Positions 1 to 7,108 of a DNA stretch of 12,204 bases are shown one piece after another. Source of the DNA: Chloroflexota bacterium (GTDB lineage: Bacteria > Chloroflexota > Chloroflexia > Thermomicrobiales > UBA6265); NCBI GenBank assembly GCA_023415845.1, contig JAEZJB010000102.1, positions 1 to 12,204 of the forward strand, given 5' to 3'. How positions within the stretch are numbered: position 1 is the first letter of the stretch; every line of letters starts with the position of its first letter. Under the pieces are notes generated by a model that saw nothing but the letters and a program-made list of their open reading frames with translations, searched no databases and was not told the origin of the DNA. The translations under genes were made by a program, and so were the position numbers.

Positions 1-86
1 AGCTGCCTGGAGAGGTCAGGGGCGGGATCGATCTTGATCCGTCCGCTCTCCAGCGCGGCCACGATATCCCGATCAGACAGCACCAT
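1..86 (-). CDS. dcd: dCTP deaminase, N-terminal fragment (cut by the left window edge)
   Basis: Reading leftward on the minus strand, the peptide from ATG at 86 begins MVLSDRDIVAALESGRIKID and continues with PAPDLSRQ to the edge. The VLSDRDI...AL.SGRI.IDP pattern is the typical N terminus of dCTP deaminase (dUTPase superfamily), which deaminates dCTP to dUTP for thymidylate synthesis; some members go bifunctional to dUMP. Only about 28 residues are visible, so the active-site region cannot be inspected. An in-frame ATG at 119 would add 11 residues (MSPLAPGVDAE) but has no clear ribosome site. The ATG at 86 matches the usual family start and has GGGAG about 11 bases upstream. The gene diverges from the phosphatase gene at 321, with a candidate promoter and inverted repeat between them. 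The family call rests on the short N-terminal match alone. Confidence 0.75.
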   Translation of the reverse strand, partial: MVLSDRDIVAALESGRIKIDPAPDLSRQ

Positions 87-133
87 CTCCGCATCCACTC
101 CCGGCGCCAAAGGCGACATAATGACAATCAGCG

Positions 134-154
134 TCAGCGTGAGTTGCACGCTGA
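134..154. repeat. Perfect inverted repeat, 8-bp arms, upstream of dcd
   Basis: TCAGCGTG (134-141) and CACGCTGA (147-154) are exact reverse complements around a 5-base spacer. The repeat lies just downstream of the candidate dcd -10 element, overlapping the expected transcript start. It could be a repressor operator in DNA or a hairpin at the 5' end of the dcd mRNA. The sequence does not say which. Confidence 0.55.
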
Positions 155-166
155 TAAGTGTGTACG

Positions 167-175
167 ATCATACCA
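167..175 (-). promoter_or_regulatory. Candidate extended -10 promoter element for the dcd gene
   Basis: The minus strand reads TGGTATGAT, an extended -10 (TGn plus TATGAT). No good -35 hexamer lies at 16-18 bases, which is tolerable for extended -10 promoters. Transcription would start near 160, just before the inverted repeat at 134-154, giving a leader of about 40-75 bases depending on the start codon. Assigned by eye only. Confidence 0.4.
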
Positions 176-320
176 CCTGCCACTGCGCAAATGCCGTCTC
201 GCTCCGGCCAGGGTGACATAGTTCTGAACATCCCGCAGAATGTCCCCAAGGTCGCCGCTGCAACCCTCAAGCTCCTGCGCCAACCGACCCGGCGACTGAC
301 GTTCGTGGCGAGAGACTCCC

Positions 321-821
321 ATGCCGCTCCTACCATCACTCGGCTGGTTCCACCGGCCGCCCGATCACGGAAACTGGATCGTTGAGGGAGCGGTCCTGCT
401 GACATCCTATCCATCACTCGACGATCTGGAGCGCTACCGGGGGATGGGCATTCGCCTGGTGGTCAACCTCCATCGTCGCCCTCACCGGCTCCGCGAGATG
501 GAGCGTCTTGGTCTCACCGAGTTGCACCTGCCAGTTCGGGACTTCACTCCACCCAGCCTCGATCAGATCGAGCGAGGTGTGGCCGCGATCCGCTTGGCTG
601 TGGATGCGGGGCACGGAGCGGTGATCCATTGCGGTGCCGGGAAGGGCAGGGGAGGAACGCTCGCCGCCTGCTATCTGGTCAGCCAGGGCGTCCCGGTCGA
701 CCAGGCCATCGCCGACATACGCGCCAGGCGGCCGGGCGCGATCGAAACCCGGGGCCAGGAACGGGCCATCGAGGCATGGTCGCTCCTGACCGGGCACAGC
801 GATGATCCGCCATCACCCTGA
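321..821 (+). CDS. Dual-specificity / protein tyrosine phosphatase family protein
   Basis: This 166-residue protein carries the cysteine phosphatase P-loop HCGAGKGRGGT, with nucleophile Cys104 and phosphate-binding Arg110 in the CX5R spacing. A candidate general acid, Asp74, sits in the upstream loop PVRDFTPPS. The C-terminal RRPGAIETRGQERAI is a common feature of small dual-specificity phosphatases, which use a cysteinyl-phosphate intermediate. The substrate (phosphoprotein, phosphoinositide or small phosphate ester) cannot be told from sequence. There is no signal peptide or membrane segment, so it should be cytoplasmic. Start ATG at 321 is preceded by GAGAGA. The length is normal for a stand-alone domain. 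It converges on the helicase gene, with only 28 bases between the two stop codons, and diverges from dcd, so it is probably monocistronic. The fold is clear; its role is unknown. Confidence 0.85.
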   Translation: MPLLPSLGWFHRPPDHGNWIVEGAVLLTSYPSLDDLERYRGMGIRLVVNLHRRPHRLREMERLGLTELHLPVRDFTPPSLDQIERGVAAIRLAVDAGHGAVIHCGAGKGRGGTLAACYLVSQGVPVDQAIADIRARRPGAIETRGQERAIEAWSLLTGHSDDPPSP

Positions 822-825
822 CCCG

Positions 826-842
826 CCGCGATATCGTCGCGG
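826..842. terminator. Weak hairpin between convergent stop codons (possible bidirectional terminator)
   Basis: CCGCGA (826-831) and TCGCGG (837-842) pair exactly around a 5-base loop in the 28-base gap between the phosphatase and helicase stop codons. Its position suits a shared terminator, but neither strand has a following T-run, so it would not be a classic intrinsic terminator. Confidence 0.25.
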
Positions 843-849
843 GGCGTCG

Positions 850-2523
850 TTACTCCCCCACCGTGGCCATCGCGTCGATTGCTGGAATGCCGCCAATGAC
901 GATCAAATGGTGCTTTGCCCGCGAGAGCGCCACATACCCCAACTGGCGTGCGCCCGGCATCGATGCCAGCCGACTCGTTTCCGCCAGGATCACCACGTCT
1001 GCTTCCAGCCCCTTGAAGGCGTGGATGCTCGAGACGCGGATTTCCTGGGCACCGGTTGCGCCCTCCCATGACAGCGTGAGGTTGCCCAGTTTCAACCCAT
1101 GCTGCAACCGGCTGCGATTGCGGCTGGAGGGCGTCAGGATCACGATGTGGTCCAGTGACAGGCCCTCTTCCATGATCAGGCGGGCCAGAACCTTGCGCAC
1201 GGCCTCCACAGTTTGATCCTCGTCCGCCTCGACTTCCTCCACCGGTCGGCCTCGCGGACCGATCGCCACCGGCACCGGAGTGCCCGGATAGAACGTCACC
1301 ATCCGTTCATGGATAGAAACCGTCGTGCGGTAGTTGTGCGGCAGCTCGATCGGAGGCGTGGATATCGGGAGGTCGACCGTGCGCCGGTAGATCGCCTGGT
1401 GCGGATCCTGAAAGATGAACAGGATGCCATCATCGGGTGACTCCAGCAATGATTCGAGCGTCACCCACCAGTTGTCACGAATATCCTGCCCCTCATCCAC
1501 CACGATCGCGTCGAATCGCGTCTCGAGCAGAGGGATGGCCTCCATCAGGTGATCCGGCAGTACATCGTCCCAGTACGCTCGATCGTTGGCCTGCACCTCC
1601 GACGGCCGCCCGGCCTCCTCACACAGCCTGACCGCCAGGTCGTGATAGTTTCCCGTCCGAATCCGGTCGCGCACCGCTGCCGGCTGCTGATCGATCACCT
1701 GTTGCATCCAGGTGGCCAGCGATTTGTTGAAACAGGTCAGCATCACCCGGAAGCCCTGCTCGGCCAACTGGATCGCCTTCTCGATTGCCAGCATCGTCTT
1801 GCCCGATCCGGCGCACCCGTTGATCACCGCCCGCCGATGCATCCTCAACATCGCCAGCGCGTAGGACTGGTAGGTGGAGAGCTCGAGAATCTTCTGCTCG
1901 CCGGCCCGCATTTCGGCCACCAGTCCCAGCCGGTTGAGCGTGACCGTCGGCTGCAGCAGGTCGACGAGGGCCTTGATGGCATCGGTGCCCAGCGGAGTGG
2001 CGAGCGGTACCGGGCTGAACATCCGCTCCACCGCCTGCACCAAACGCGGCAGGTCGGAGGAGTCGATCACCAGGTCGCGTTGCCAGTCGATCCCGAATGC
2101 TTGTCTGCTCGCCAGGACGTCCGGCACGGCGATCCCGCAATAGATCGGATAGTCGAACGGCTTGGTGGCCGGAGCTTCCCGCAACTTGTTTCGAAGGTCA
2201 TACATACCGTCTTTGGCCTGCTTGACCGGGTTCTTGATCAGGTGAACGTCGCCGAACCGGTCGGTGGAGCGCCAGGCGTCGTCGTTCCATTCGCCTTCGA
2301 TCCGGCCGCCCTTCACCTCCAGCACCAGAACGCCCCGCTGCGGATGGATGATGACGAAGTCGGCTTCGCCCCGATAGTCCTTCGTTCGACGTCGGTTCAG
2401 CCACGTCACGCCGTGCATGACGACCCAGCTGTCGGGGAGTTGGCTGCGGAATTCGTGAAACAGGCGCTCTTCAGCGGCGCTGGTGGTGGATGCCGTGATC
2501 GTTGCCGGATACATCCGTGCCAT
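850..2523 (-). CDS. NERD nuclease-domain / UvrD-type (SF1) DNA helicase fusion
   Basis: This 557-residue protein is in two parts. Residues 15-125 form a NERD (nuclease-related) domain with the PD-(D/E)xK-like core GEADFVIIHPQRGVLVLEVKGG: Asp55, Glu69 and Lys71. Residues 215-550 are a compact SF1A helicase. Walker A is GCAGSGKT (236-243), motif Ia is LTCFNKSLA (262-270), and Walker B is VVDEGQD (341-347). Motif III is FIFQDPHQAIYRR (369-381), followed by HNYRTT (396-401), motif V VSSIHAFKGLEADVV (497-511) and motif VI YVALSRAKHHL (530-540). All ATPase motifs look intact, so an active ATP-dependent DNA translocase or helicase with a possible nuclease is expected. NERD-helicase fusions are thought to act in DNA processing, and some lie in defence islands; no defence neighbour is seen here. 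AGGAG lies 11 bases before the ATG. It appears to be a single-gene unit. Confidence 0.9.
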   Translation of the reverse strand: MARMYPATITASTTSAAEERLFHEFRSQLPDSWVVMHGVTWLNRRRTKDYRGEADFVIIHPQRGVLVLEVKGGRIEGEWNDDAWRSTDRFGDVHLIKNPVKQAKDGMYDLRNKLREAPATKPFDYPIYCGIAVPDVLASRQAFGIDWQRDLVIDSSDLPRLVQAVERMFSPVPLATPLGTDAIKALVDLLQPTVTLNRLGLVAEMRAGEQKILELSTYQSYALAMLRMHRRAVINGCAGSGKTMLAIEKAIQLAEQGFRVMLTCFNKSLATWMQQVIDQQPAAVRDRIRTGNYHDLAVRLCEEAGRPSEVQANDRAYWDDVLPDHLMEAIPLLETRFDAIVVDEGQDIRDNWWVTLESLLESPDDGILFIFQDPHQAIYRRTVDLPISTPPIELPHNYRTTVSIHERMVTFYPGTPVPVAIGPRGRPVEEVEADEDQTVEAVRKVLARLIMEEGLSLDHIVILTPSSRNRSRLQHGLKLGNLTLSWEGATGAQEIRVSSIHAFKGLEADVVILAETSRLASMPGARQLGYVALSRAKHHLIVIGGIPAIDAMATVGE

Positions 2524-2586
2524 GCGGAATCATGCTCCTGGGCGCGGGCCCTGCTGGCCGGCGCGTATGGTTGCCTGTGGTCTCCA

Positions 2587-2616
2587 CGCTAAGCCTACCC
2601 GATCCGTGTCGGTCAA
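2587..2616 (-). promoter_or_regulatory. Weak candidate promoter for the NERD-helicase gene
   Basis: On the minus strand a TTGACC hexamer (2611-2616) is followed after 18 bases by TTAGCG (2587-2592), about 65 bases upstream of the helicase ATG. The -35 is good and the -10 is poor. The rest of the 244-base gap 2524-2767 shows no gene, RNA or strong structure. Confidence 0.25.
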
Positions 2617-2767
2617 TGGCCCTCATCTGCGCTTTCCAGCAGGCAAACTCCTCACGGCAGCAGCACCGCTCATCAGCAGGTGAGCAAGGTGGGGCGGGCA
2701 GGAGCATGCGATCCGGAGCCGATCAGCCAGCATCCGACGCAGCCCGGTTGCGTTCCGGATGTCGTTG

Positions 2768-3484
2768 CTAGCTCGCCTGTCCGAAGGAGATCGGGCTGAA
2801 GTTGGTGTCCCGATCGAAGGTGTCGATCCCTTCCTTTGCCTTCAGCTTGCCAACCACCAGGTAGGTGAGTGGGGTCGCGAGTACTTCATAGGACGTCTTC
2901 AGGATCCAGCCGGTGTAGATCATTTCCCAGAGGATCTGGCCGGAGAAAACGCCGGCGAAGGCAATCGTCACGAAGATGATCGTGTCCAGGCCCTGGCCCA
3001 CCAGGGTCGACCCAATCGTGCGGGTCCAGAGCCAGCGCCCGTTCGTCGCCACCTTCAGCCGAGCCAGCACGATCGAGTTCGCGAATTCGCCTACCAGGTA
3101 CGCCAACAGGGAGGCGACCAGGATGCGCGGCGTCGAGTCGAAGATTCGTCCCCACGCCTCTCCGCCATCCCACGTCTGCTCGGCCGGTAGCACGCCGGCC
3201 AACTGGATCGTCAGCACGGCGATGGTGTTGCAGAGGAAGCCCAGCCAGATCACCCGCCGCGCTGCCTTGAAGCCATAGACCTCGGTCAGGACATCACCCA
3301 CGATGTAGGCGATCGGAAAGGTCAGCAGCCCGGCATCGGTCACCCATGGGCCAAATGCCAGCACCTTCACCGCCAGCAGGTTGGCGGTGATGAGAGAGGT
3401 GACATAAAGCGCAACGATCGTCAGGAAGTAGGGTGAACCAATCGTGGTCCGGGCAGGCTGGTCGATATCTCGTAACTGGGTCAT
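2768..3484 (-). CDS. yhhQ: Queuosine precursor transporter, YhhQ (VUT/DUF165) family
   Basis: This 238-residue integral membrane protein has about six hydrophobic segments. It shows the family hallmarks ITANLLAVK (32-40), TFPIAYIVGDVLTEVYGF (55-72; charged Asp64 and Glu68 within a helix), VGEFANS (131-137), RTIGSTLVGQGLDTIIF (155-171) and KTSYEVLATPLTYLVV (196-211). Members import queuosine precursors (preQ0/preQ1) across the cytoplasmic membrane for tRNA modification at the wobble position of GUN anticodons. An ATG at 3505 would add seven residues, but the ATG at 3484 has AGGA six bases upstream and is preferred. The methyltransferase gene lies 90 bases upstream on the same strand, so co-transcription is possible but no functional link is evident. 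No preQ1 riboswitch was recognised in the short leader. No queuosine biosynthesis gene is present in the window. Confidence 0.9.
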   Translation of the reverse strand: MTQLRDIDQPARTTIGSPYFLTIVALYVTSLITANLLAVKVLAFGPWVTDAGLLTFPIAYIVGDVLTEVYGFKAARRVIWLGFLCNTIAVLTIQLAGVLPAEQTWDGGEAWGRIFDSTPRILVASLLAYLVGEFANSIVLARLKVATNGRWLWTRTIGSTLVGQGLDTIIFVTIAFAGVFSGQILWEMIYTGWILKTSYEVLATPLTYLVVGKLKAKEGIDTFDRDTNFSPISFGQAS

Positions 3485-3574
3485 CTGTGGTCCTGGAAGC
3501 TGCATGGCATGGTGCCGCGTCTCTGGCGCGCACGTAGGTTCCAGTGTAGGCGAGTGAGGATCGCCTTCGCCGGA

Positions 3575-4000
3575 TCAGCCCAGCGTGATCTCGCGCAGTA
3601 GATCACCGCCATCGATGAAGAAGCGACCGCCGGGCGCCAGGGCGGCTGCGACTCGCTGCCGCGCTACCTCGCCTACCTCGGGGTGACGTCCGTCAAACGC
3701 CCCGATCCGGATCGCGAACACCAGATCGAAGGGGGCTTCGCCCGGCAGGAGTTCGAAATCCTCGGCGGCGCAATGGCGCACGCTGAGCTGCCCGGAAGCG
3801 ATCTGCGAACTGGCGTTGCGCTCGATCTGGGCCACACCTGTCGCCGACCGGTCGATCACCAGGATATGACCATCACCGATTCGGCGGGCAACTTCCCGGG
3901 CAGCGGCTCCTGGGGCACCACCGATTTCGAGCACCCGCATGCCAGGCCATAGGGGCAAGGCATCGACAATGGCGGCAAGGCGTGGAGAGAGCCTGGACAT
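3575..4000 (-). CDS. Small class I SAM-dependent methyltransferase
   Basis: This 141-residue protein has the Rossmann methyltransferase motif I VLEIGGAPGAAAREVA (23-38). An acidic residue ending strand 2, Asp50 in HILVIDRS, should contact the SAM ribose. FDLVFAIRIGAFDG (91-104) is at the strand-4 position, and LAPGGRFFIDGGDLL (121-135) is the post-motif III strand. It is short for the fold (often 200-280 residues) and has almost no extra substrate-binding region, so the substrate cannot be guessed. The open frame extends upstream to 4153, but that stretch runs antisense over the glycosylase gene. ATG 4000 has an excellent AGGGAG eight bases before it and is taken as the start. The gene diverges from the glycosylase at 4095; the 94-base gap must contain both promoters. 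It may be co-transcribed with the yhhQ-type gene downstream. Confidence 0.8.
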   Translation of the reverse strand: MSRLSPRLAAIVDALPLWPGMRVLEIGGAPGAAAREVARRIGDGHILVIDRSATGVAQIERNASSQIASGQLSVRHCAAEDFELLPGEAPFDLVFAIRIGAFDGRHPEVGEVARQRVAAALAPGGRFFIDGGDLLREITLG

Positions 4001-4094
4001 GATCTGAACTCCCTGGCTCGGCCCGATCACGTGAATGGGGCATAGTGTATCCGGATCCCGATCGATCTTCGGGGCCGGGGAGTGATAGGTACAG

Positions 4095-4724
4095 GTGTTC
4101 CGCGATCCCAATGATCTGGAAGTCTGGCAAACGCAGATTCGTACCTGCCGCAAGTGTGTGGCCGCCGGTTACCTGCCAGCCGCGAATCCCATCCTGCGTG
4201 GTCACGTCGGGCAGGTCCGCATGCTGGTGGGCCAGGCGCCGGGTGCTCGCGGTGACCGTACCCAGGTGCCGTGGTCGGGGCAATCGGGACAACTGCTCCG
4301 CACCTGGTTTGCCCAGGCCGGACTCCTCCCCGAGCGATTTCTCGAGGACTGGTACCTGACGTCCCTGACCAAGTGCTTCCCAGGCAAGGCCGCGGCGGGT
4401 CCCGGTGATCGTGCGCCGTCGGCCCGCGAGCGAGCCCTGTGTCGACCCTGGCTCGATGGCGAGATCGACCTCGTCCGGCCCAAGGTCATCGTCACCCTGG
4501 GGCGGCTGGCGGCCGATGCGCTCATTCCCGGTGCCCGGCAGGAGACGCTCGCTACCCTCGTCGGCAACCTGCATCATGTCGATCTCGGGTACGGCCCGAT
4601 TCCCATCGTCCCCCTGCCGCATCCGTCGGGCGTCGGCCGCTGGCTCAACGATCCAGCCAACCGTGCCCTGGTCGACCTTGGCCTCGACCACCTGGCCGCC
4701 ATCGAGTCCCGGAGCAGATCGTGA
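4095..4724 (+). CDS. Uracil-DNA glycosylase superfamily protein with Fe-S cysteines
   Basis: This 209-residue protein has the UDG fold signatures. Motif A is VGQAPGARGD (45-54), followed by PWSGQSGQLLRTWF (59-72), PKVIVTLG (129-136) and the C-terminal motif LPHPSGVGRW (174-183) with the base-flipping His. Four cysteines at 18, 21, 94 and 116 (CRKC, TKCFPGK, ALCRPWL) sit where family 4 and 5 enzymes bind a [4Fe-4S] cluster. Such enzymes excise uracil from DNA, opening base excision repair. Motif A has Gln46 where family 4 usually has Glu (GEAPG), and ARGDRT resembles family 5, so the subfamily is uncertain. The start is GTG at 4095, with the best purine-rich site (GGGGAG) rather far upstream. 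The stop overlaps the hydrolase start (GTGA), showing translational coupling. Its own promoter probably lies in the 94-base gap to the divergent methyltransferase. Confidence 0.85.
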   Translation: MFRDPNDLEVWQTQIRTCRKCVAAGYLPAANPILRGHVGQVRMLVGQAPGARGDRTQVPWSGQSGQLLRTWFAQAGLLPERFLEDWYLTSLTKCFPGKAAAGPGDRAPSARERALCRPWLDGEIDLVRPKVIVTLGRLAADALIPGARQETLATLVGNLHHVDLGYGPIPIVPLPHPSGVGRWLNDPANRALVDLGLDHLAAIESRSRS

Positions 4725-5536
4725 CCAGCGAGGACCTCCTTACCATCGACCCGCCGCTGGCCGATCGGCGTGTGGCGTATGGCGATGACCCGCTCCAGTT
4801 CGGTGACCTGCGAGTGCCCGCGGGCCCCGGTCCACATCCGCTCGTCATCGCCATTCACGGCGGCTACTGGCGGAATCGTTACGACCTGGTCCATCTTGGG
4901 CATCTCTGTGCCGCGCTGACCGGCGCCGGCTTCGCCACCTTCAACCTGGAATATCGTCGTGTCGGTGATCCGGGCGGAGGATTCCCCGGCACGTTCCACG
5001 ACATCGTTGCCGGTACCCGCTGGATCATCGACCGCGCCAGTGACCATCACATCGACGCCAACCGTGCAGTCGTCATCGGGCACTCTGCTGGCGGGCATCT
5101 CGCCGCCTGGCTTGGTTGCCTGTCGAACGTGCCGTCCACGTCGCCCGTCGCGGCCGAACCGATTCCACTCCGGGGCGTCGTCGCCCTCGCCGGGATCCTC
5201 GATCTGCAGGAGGCCTGGACCCGCCACCTGAGCAACGACGCCGTGGTCGAACTGCTGGGCGGAACTCCCGCCGAGTGGCCAGACCGCTACGCCGCCGCCT
5301 CGCCAGTCGCCCTGTTGCCGACCACCACCCCGCAGGTGCTGATCCATGGAGACGCAGACGATATCGTGCCGCTGGACATCTCGCTTCGCTACCACGAGCA
5401 GGCGAGCGTGACAGGTACTCCGAGTGAGCTCATCGTTTTGCGGCAAACGGATCACTTTGCCGTCATCGATCCCCGGTCAGGTGCCTGGCCGCCGATCCTG
5501 GCCGCCATCAGCACCCTGATCGACGGCGAGCTGTAG
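4721..5536 (+). CDS. Alpha/beta hydrolase (BD-FAE / kynurenine formamidase-like esterase)
   Basis: This 271-residue cytoplasmic protein has an oxyanion motif HGGYW (46-50), a nucleophile elbow GHSAGGHLA with Ser122, a late acidic loop HGDADDIVP (Asp213 as likely acid) and a C-terminal QTDHFAVID with His245. This is a complete catalytic triad. HGGYW and GHSAGGHLA are typical of the carboxylesterase group that includes bacterial kynurenine formamidases and feruloyl esterase-like BD-FAE proteins; the substrate is not evident, and no tryptophan catabolic gene is nearby. The start is GTG at 4721 in a GTGA overlap with the glycosylase stop, with GGAG six bases before it. The open frame continues upstream to 4439, but that part lies over the glycosylase gene in another frame and is not coding. 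The gene ends 53 bases before the convergent tenA stop codon. Confidence 0.88.
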   Translation: MTSEDLLTIDPPLADRRVAYGDDPLQFGDLRVPAGPGPHPLVIAIHGGYWRNRYDLVHLGHLCAALTGAGFATFNLEYRRVGDPGGGFPGTFHDIVAGTRWIIDRASDHHIDANRAVVIGHSAGGHLAAWLGCLSNVPSTSPVAAEPIPLRGVVALAGILDLQEAWTRHLSNDAVVELLGGTPAEWPDRYAAASPVALLPTTTPQVLIHGDADDIVPLDISLRYHEQASVTGTPSELIVLRQTDHFAVIDPRSGAWPPILAAISTLIDGEL

Positions 5537-5589
5537 AGGAAAACCTGCCACGCGTGCCTGCGAAGGAACGCTGGGATCAGTCGCCGTGC

Positions 5590-6255
5590 CTAGACGGGCC
5601 AGGCTTCCTTCTTCCAGGCCATGTCCCAGAATGCCAACTCGTACCGGCTGGAGGTGAGGAACGCGTTCTCCACCCGTTCCACCCGGTCAGCCGAAATGTT
5701 GTGGCAGGCATCATCCACCAGCCGCCGGCACCACTCGGCCAGTTCGGCGAATTCCGGGTCGGCGTAGACATTGATCCAGCGGCGATATCGCGGGTCATCC
5801 GGCAGTCCCTGCTTCGCCAGCCGCTCGCCCAGTTCCGCATACCCCCACATGCAGGGCAGCAACGCCCCCAGCAATTCGATGTAGTTGTTGGTCGTCCCGG
5901 TTCGCAACAGGAAGTCGGTATACCCCTGCGTGGTCGGCAGCTTCTTCGACTGCTCCAGTTCCTGCAGGCTGATCCCGAACTCGCCGCAATACGAGCGGTG
6001 AAGCTCCATTTCCCGATGCAGGATTTCGTGCAGCAGTCGCGAGAACGTGGTCATTGCCGCCAGGTCGGGAGCGCGCACGACCGCCACGGCGAAAAACTTC
6101 GCGTAGTCGATCAGGAAGAGATAGTCCTGCCGCAGCCAGATGCTGAATCGCTCTACGTCAAGCGTGCCGTCGCCAATGCTCCGCACGAACGGATGCTCGT
6201 GCTGGGCCTGCCAGATGTGGTTGGCGGTAATGCGGAGATGATCGCTGAAACGCAT
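5590..6255 (-). CDS. tenA: Aminopyrimidine aminohydrolase / thiaminase II (TenA)
   Basis: This 221-residue all-helical protein matches TenA throughout, and its key residues fall at the positions known in Bacillus subtilis TenA. Asp44 is in RQDYLFL, Cys135 (nucleophile) in LLPCMWGYAE, with Tyr139, Tyr164 in NVYADPEF and Glu206 in SSRYELAFWDMAW. TenA hydrolyses aminomethyl- or formylaminopyrimidine breakdown products of thiamin to HMP for salvage, and also has thiaminase II activity. It is the third gene of the TPP-riboswitch operon, 79 bases after thiX, so its product would process the pyrimidine imported by ThiXZ. AGAGAG lies eight bases before the ATG. Length and residues give no sign of decay. 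An active aminohydrolase is strongly expected. Confidence 0.95.
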   Translation of the reverse strand: MRFSDHLRITANHIWQAQHEHPFVRSIGDGTLDVERFSIWLRQDYLFLIDYAKFFAVAVVRAPDLAAMTTFSRLLHEILHREMELHRSYCGEFGISLQELEQSKKLPTTQGYTDFLLRTGTTNNYIELLGALLPCMWGYAELGERLAKQGLPDDPRYRRWINVYADPEFAELAEWCRRLVDDACHNISADRVERVENAFLTSSRYELAFWDMAWKKEAWPV

Positions 6256-6334
6256 GGCGGAACTCTCTGGGTAACTCGTGACTGGATGGAGGGGGACGGA
6301 CTACTCGACACCCTCGGTGGTCCGGAACAGCAGA

Positions 6335-7108
6335 CTATACCCTCTCGGCCACCAGGGGGCGCCGCCAGGGCAGGGCAATCCGTTCGATGGCGGAGACGAT
6401 CCCGAACAGGCCGATCCCCATCACGGCGAGTATGACGATGCAGGCAAACAGCCTGGCGGTCTGGAACTGGGCGGCCGACCGGGTCATCAGGTATCCCAAC
6501 CCTTCGCTGGCCCCCACCAGTTCCCCGAATATTGCCCCGATCACGCAAAAGGTGATCGCCACCCGGGCCCCCGAGAAGATCGTCGGCAACGAGGCGGGGA
6601 TCCGCACAAGCCGGGCTCGCTGACTGGCGGTCGCGCCCATCGACCGCAGCAGGGCCAGCATCTCGCGGTCTGCCGACCCCAGCCCGTCGACCGTCGCCAC
6701 CGCAATCGGGAAGAAGCCGATCAGGGCCGTGATCAGTACCTTTGGCAACAGGCCGTAGCCGAACCAGATCAGCATCAACGGCGCCAGGGCCACCATCGGA
6801 ATCGTTTGGCTGGCGATCACCAGCGGATAGAGCGCCCTCCTGATCACGAGGGAGGAGTCGATCAGCACCCCGGTCGCAATCCCGGCCATCAGGGCCAGCC
6901 CAAAGCCAAGGAGGACTTCTACCAGCGTCACCTGGGTGTTGCTCAGCAACATCCGCCAGTCATCCCGAAACGCGAGCGCGATCGACGAAGGCGGGGGCAG
7001 CATCCAGCGTGGAGTATCACGCCAGCGCACCAGCACTTCCCAGATCACCAGCAGGGTAAACAGCAGCGAGGCCGGCCAGAGCCAGCGCTGAAGCGCACTC
7101 CAGGTCAC
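6335..7108 (-). CDS. thiX: ABC transporter permease for thiamin pyrimidine precursor (ThiX-like)
   Basis: This 257-residue membrane protein of the NitT/TauT/SsuC-type permease family has about six transmembrane helices. A cytoplasmic EAA-type coupling loop is visible around residues 149-175 (EMLALLRSMGATASQRARLV...), where it would dock with the ATPase. LPPPSSI near residue 37 and QTIPMVALAPLMLIWFGYG (101-119) are typical of this permease group. Substrate is inferred from context: the TPP riboswitch upstream, the coupled ATPase and tenA downstream point to HMP or formylaminopyrimidine uptake. Sequence alone would not exclude nitrate, sulfonate or taurine. The start is GTG at 7108, overlapping the thiZ stop (GTGA), so translation is coupled to thiZ. 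No periplasmic binding protein gene (thiY) adjoins it. Confidence 0.88.
   Translation of the reverse strand: MTWSALQRWLWPASLLFTLLVIWEVLVRWRDTPRWMLPPPSSIALAFRDDWRMLLSNTQVTLVEVLLGFGLALMAGIATGVLIDSSLVIRRALYPLVIASQTIPMVALAPLMLIWFGYGLLPKVLITALIGFFPIAVATVDGLGSADREMLALLRSMGATASQRARLVRIPASLPTIFSGARVAITFCVIGAIFGELVGASEGLGYLMTRSAAQFQTARLFACIVILAVMGIGLFGIVSAIERIALPWRRPLVAERV

Noticed and set aside
73..417. 114-codon minus-strand frame covering the dcd-phosphatase gap
   Set aside because: No family resemblance; it overlaps both the dcd N terminus and the phosphatase start in other frames, and the region is better read as a divergent promoter.
1549..2592. Long open frame on the plus strand opposite the helicase gene
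   Set aside because: It is antisense to a gene with intact helicase motifs, is rich in Arg/His/Gln without recognisable domains, and reflects GC-rich codon structure.
3485..3574. preQ1 riboswitch in front of the queuosine precursor transporter
   Set aside because: The short gap lacks the conserved preQ1 aptamer elements, such as the A-rich tail pairing into the loop; only a weak GGCGA/TCGCC pairing is present.
3873..4691. 272-codon open frame on the minus strand opposite the glycosylase
   Set aside because: It is antisense to a gene with clear UDG motifs and overlaps the methyltransferase in another frame; no domain was seen.
4439..4720. N-terminal extension of the alpha/beta hydrolase
   Set aside because: The extension lies in a different frame over the glycosylase gene and has no hydrolase similarity; GTG 4721 with GGAG gives a family-typical N terminus.
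6324..6360. Possible internal promoter (TATAGT on the minus strand) before tenA
   Set aside because: The TATA-like string is the last codons and stop of thiX (GTA TAG), with no -35 partner; tenA is adequately explained by read-through from the riboswitch operon.
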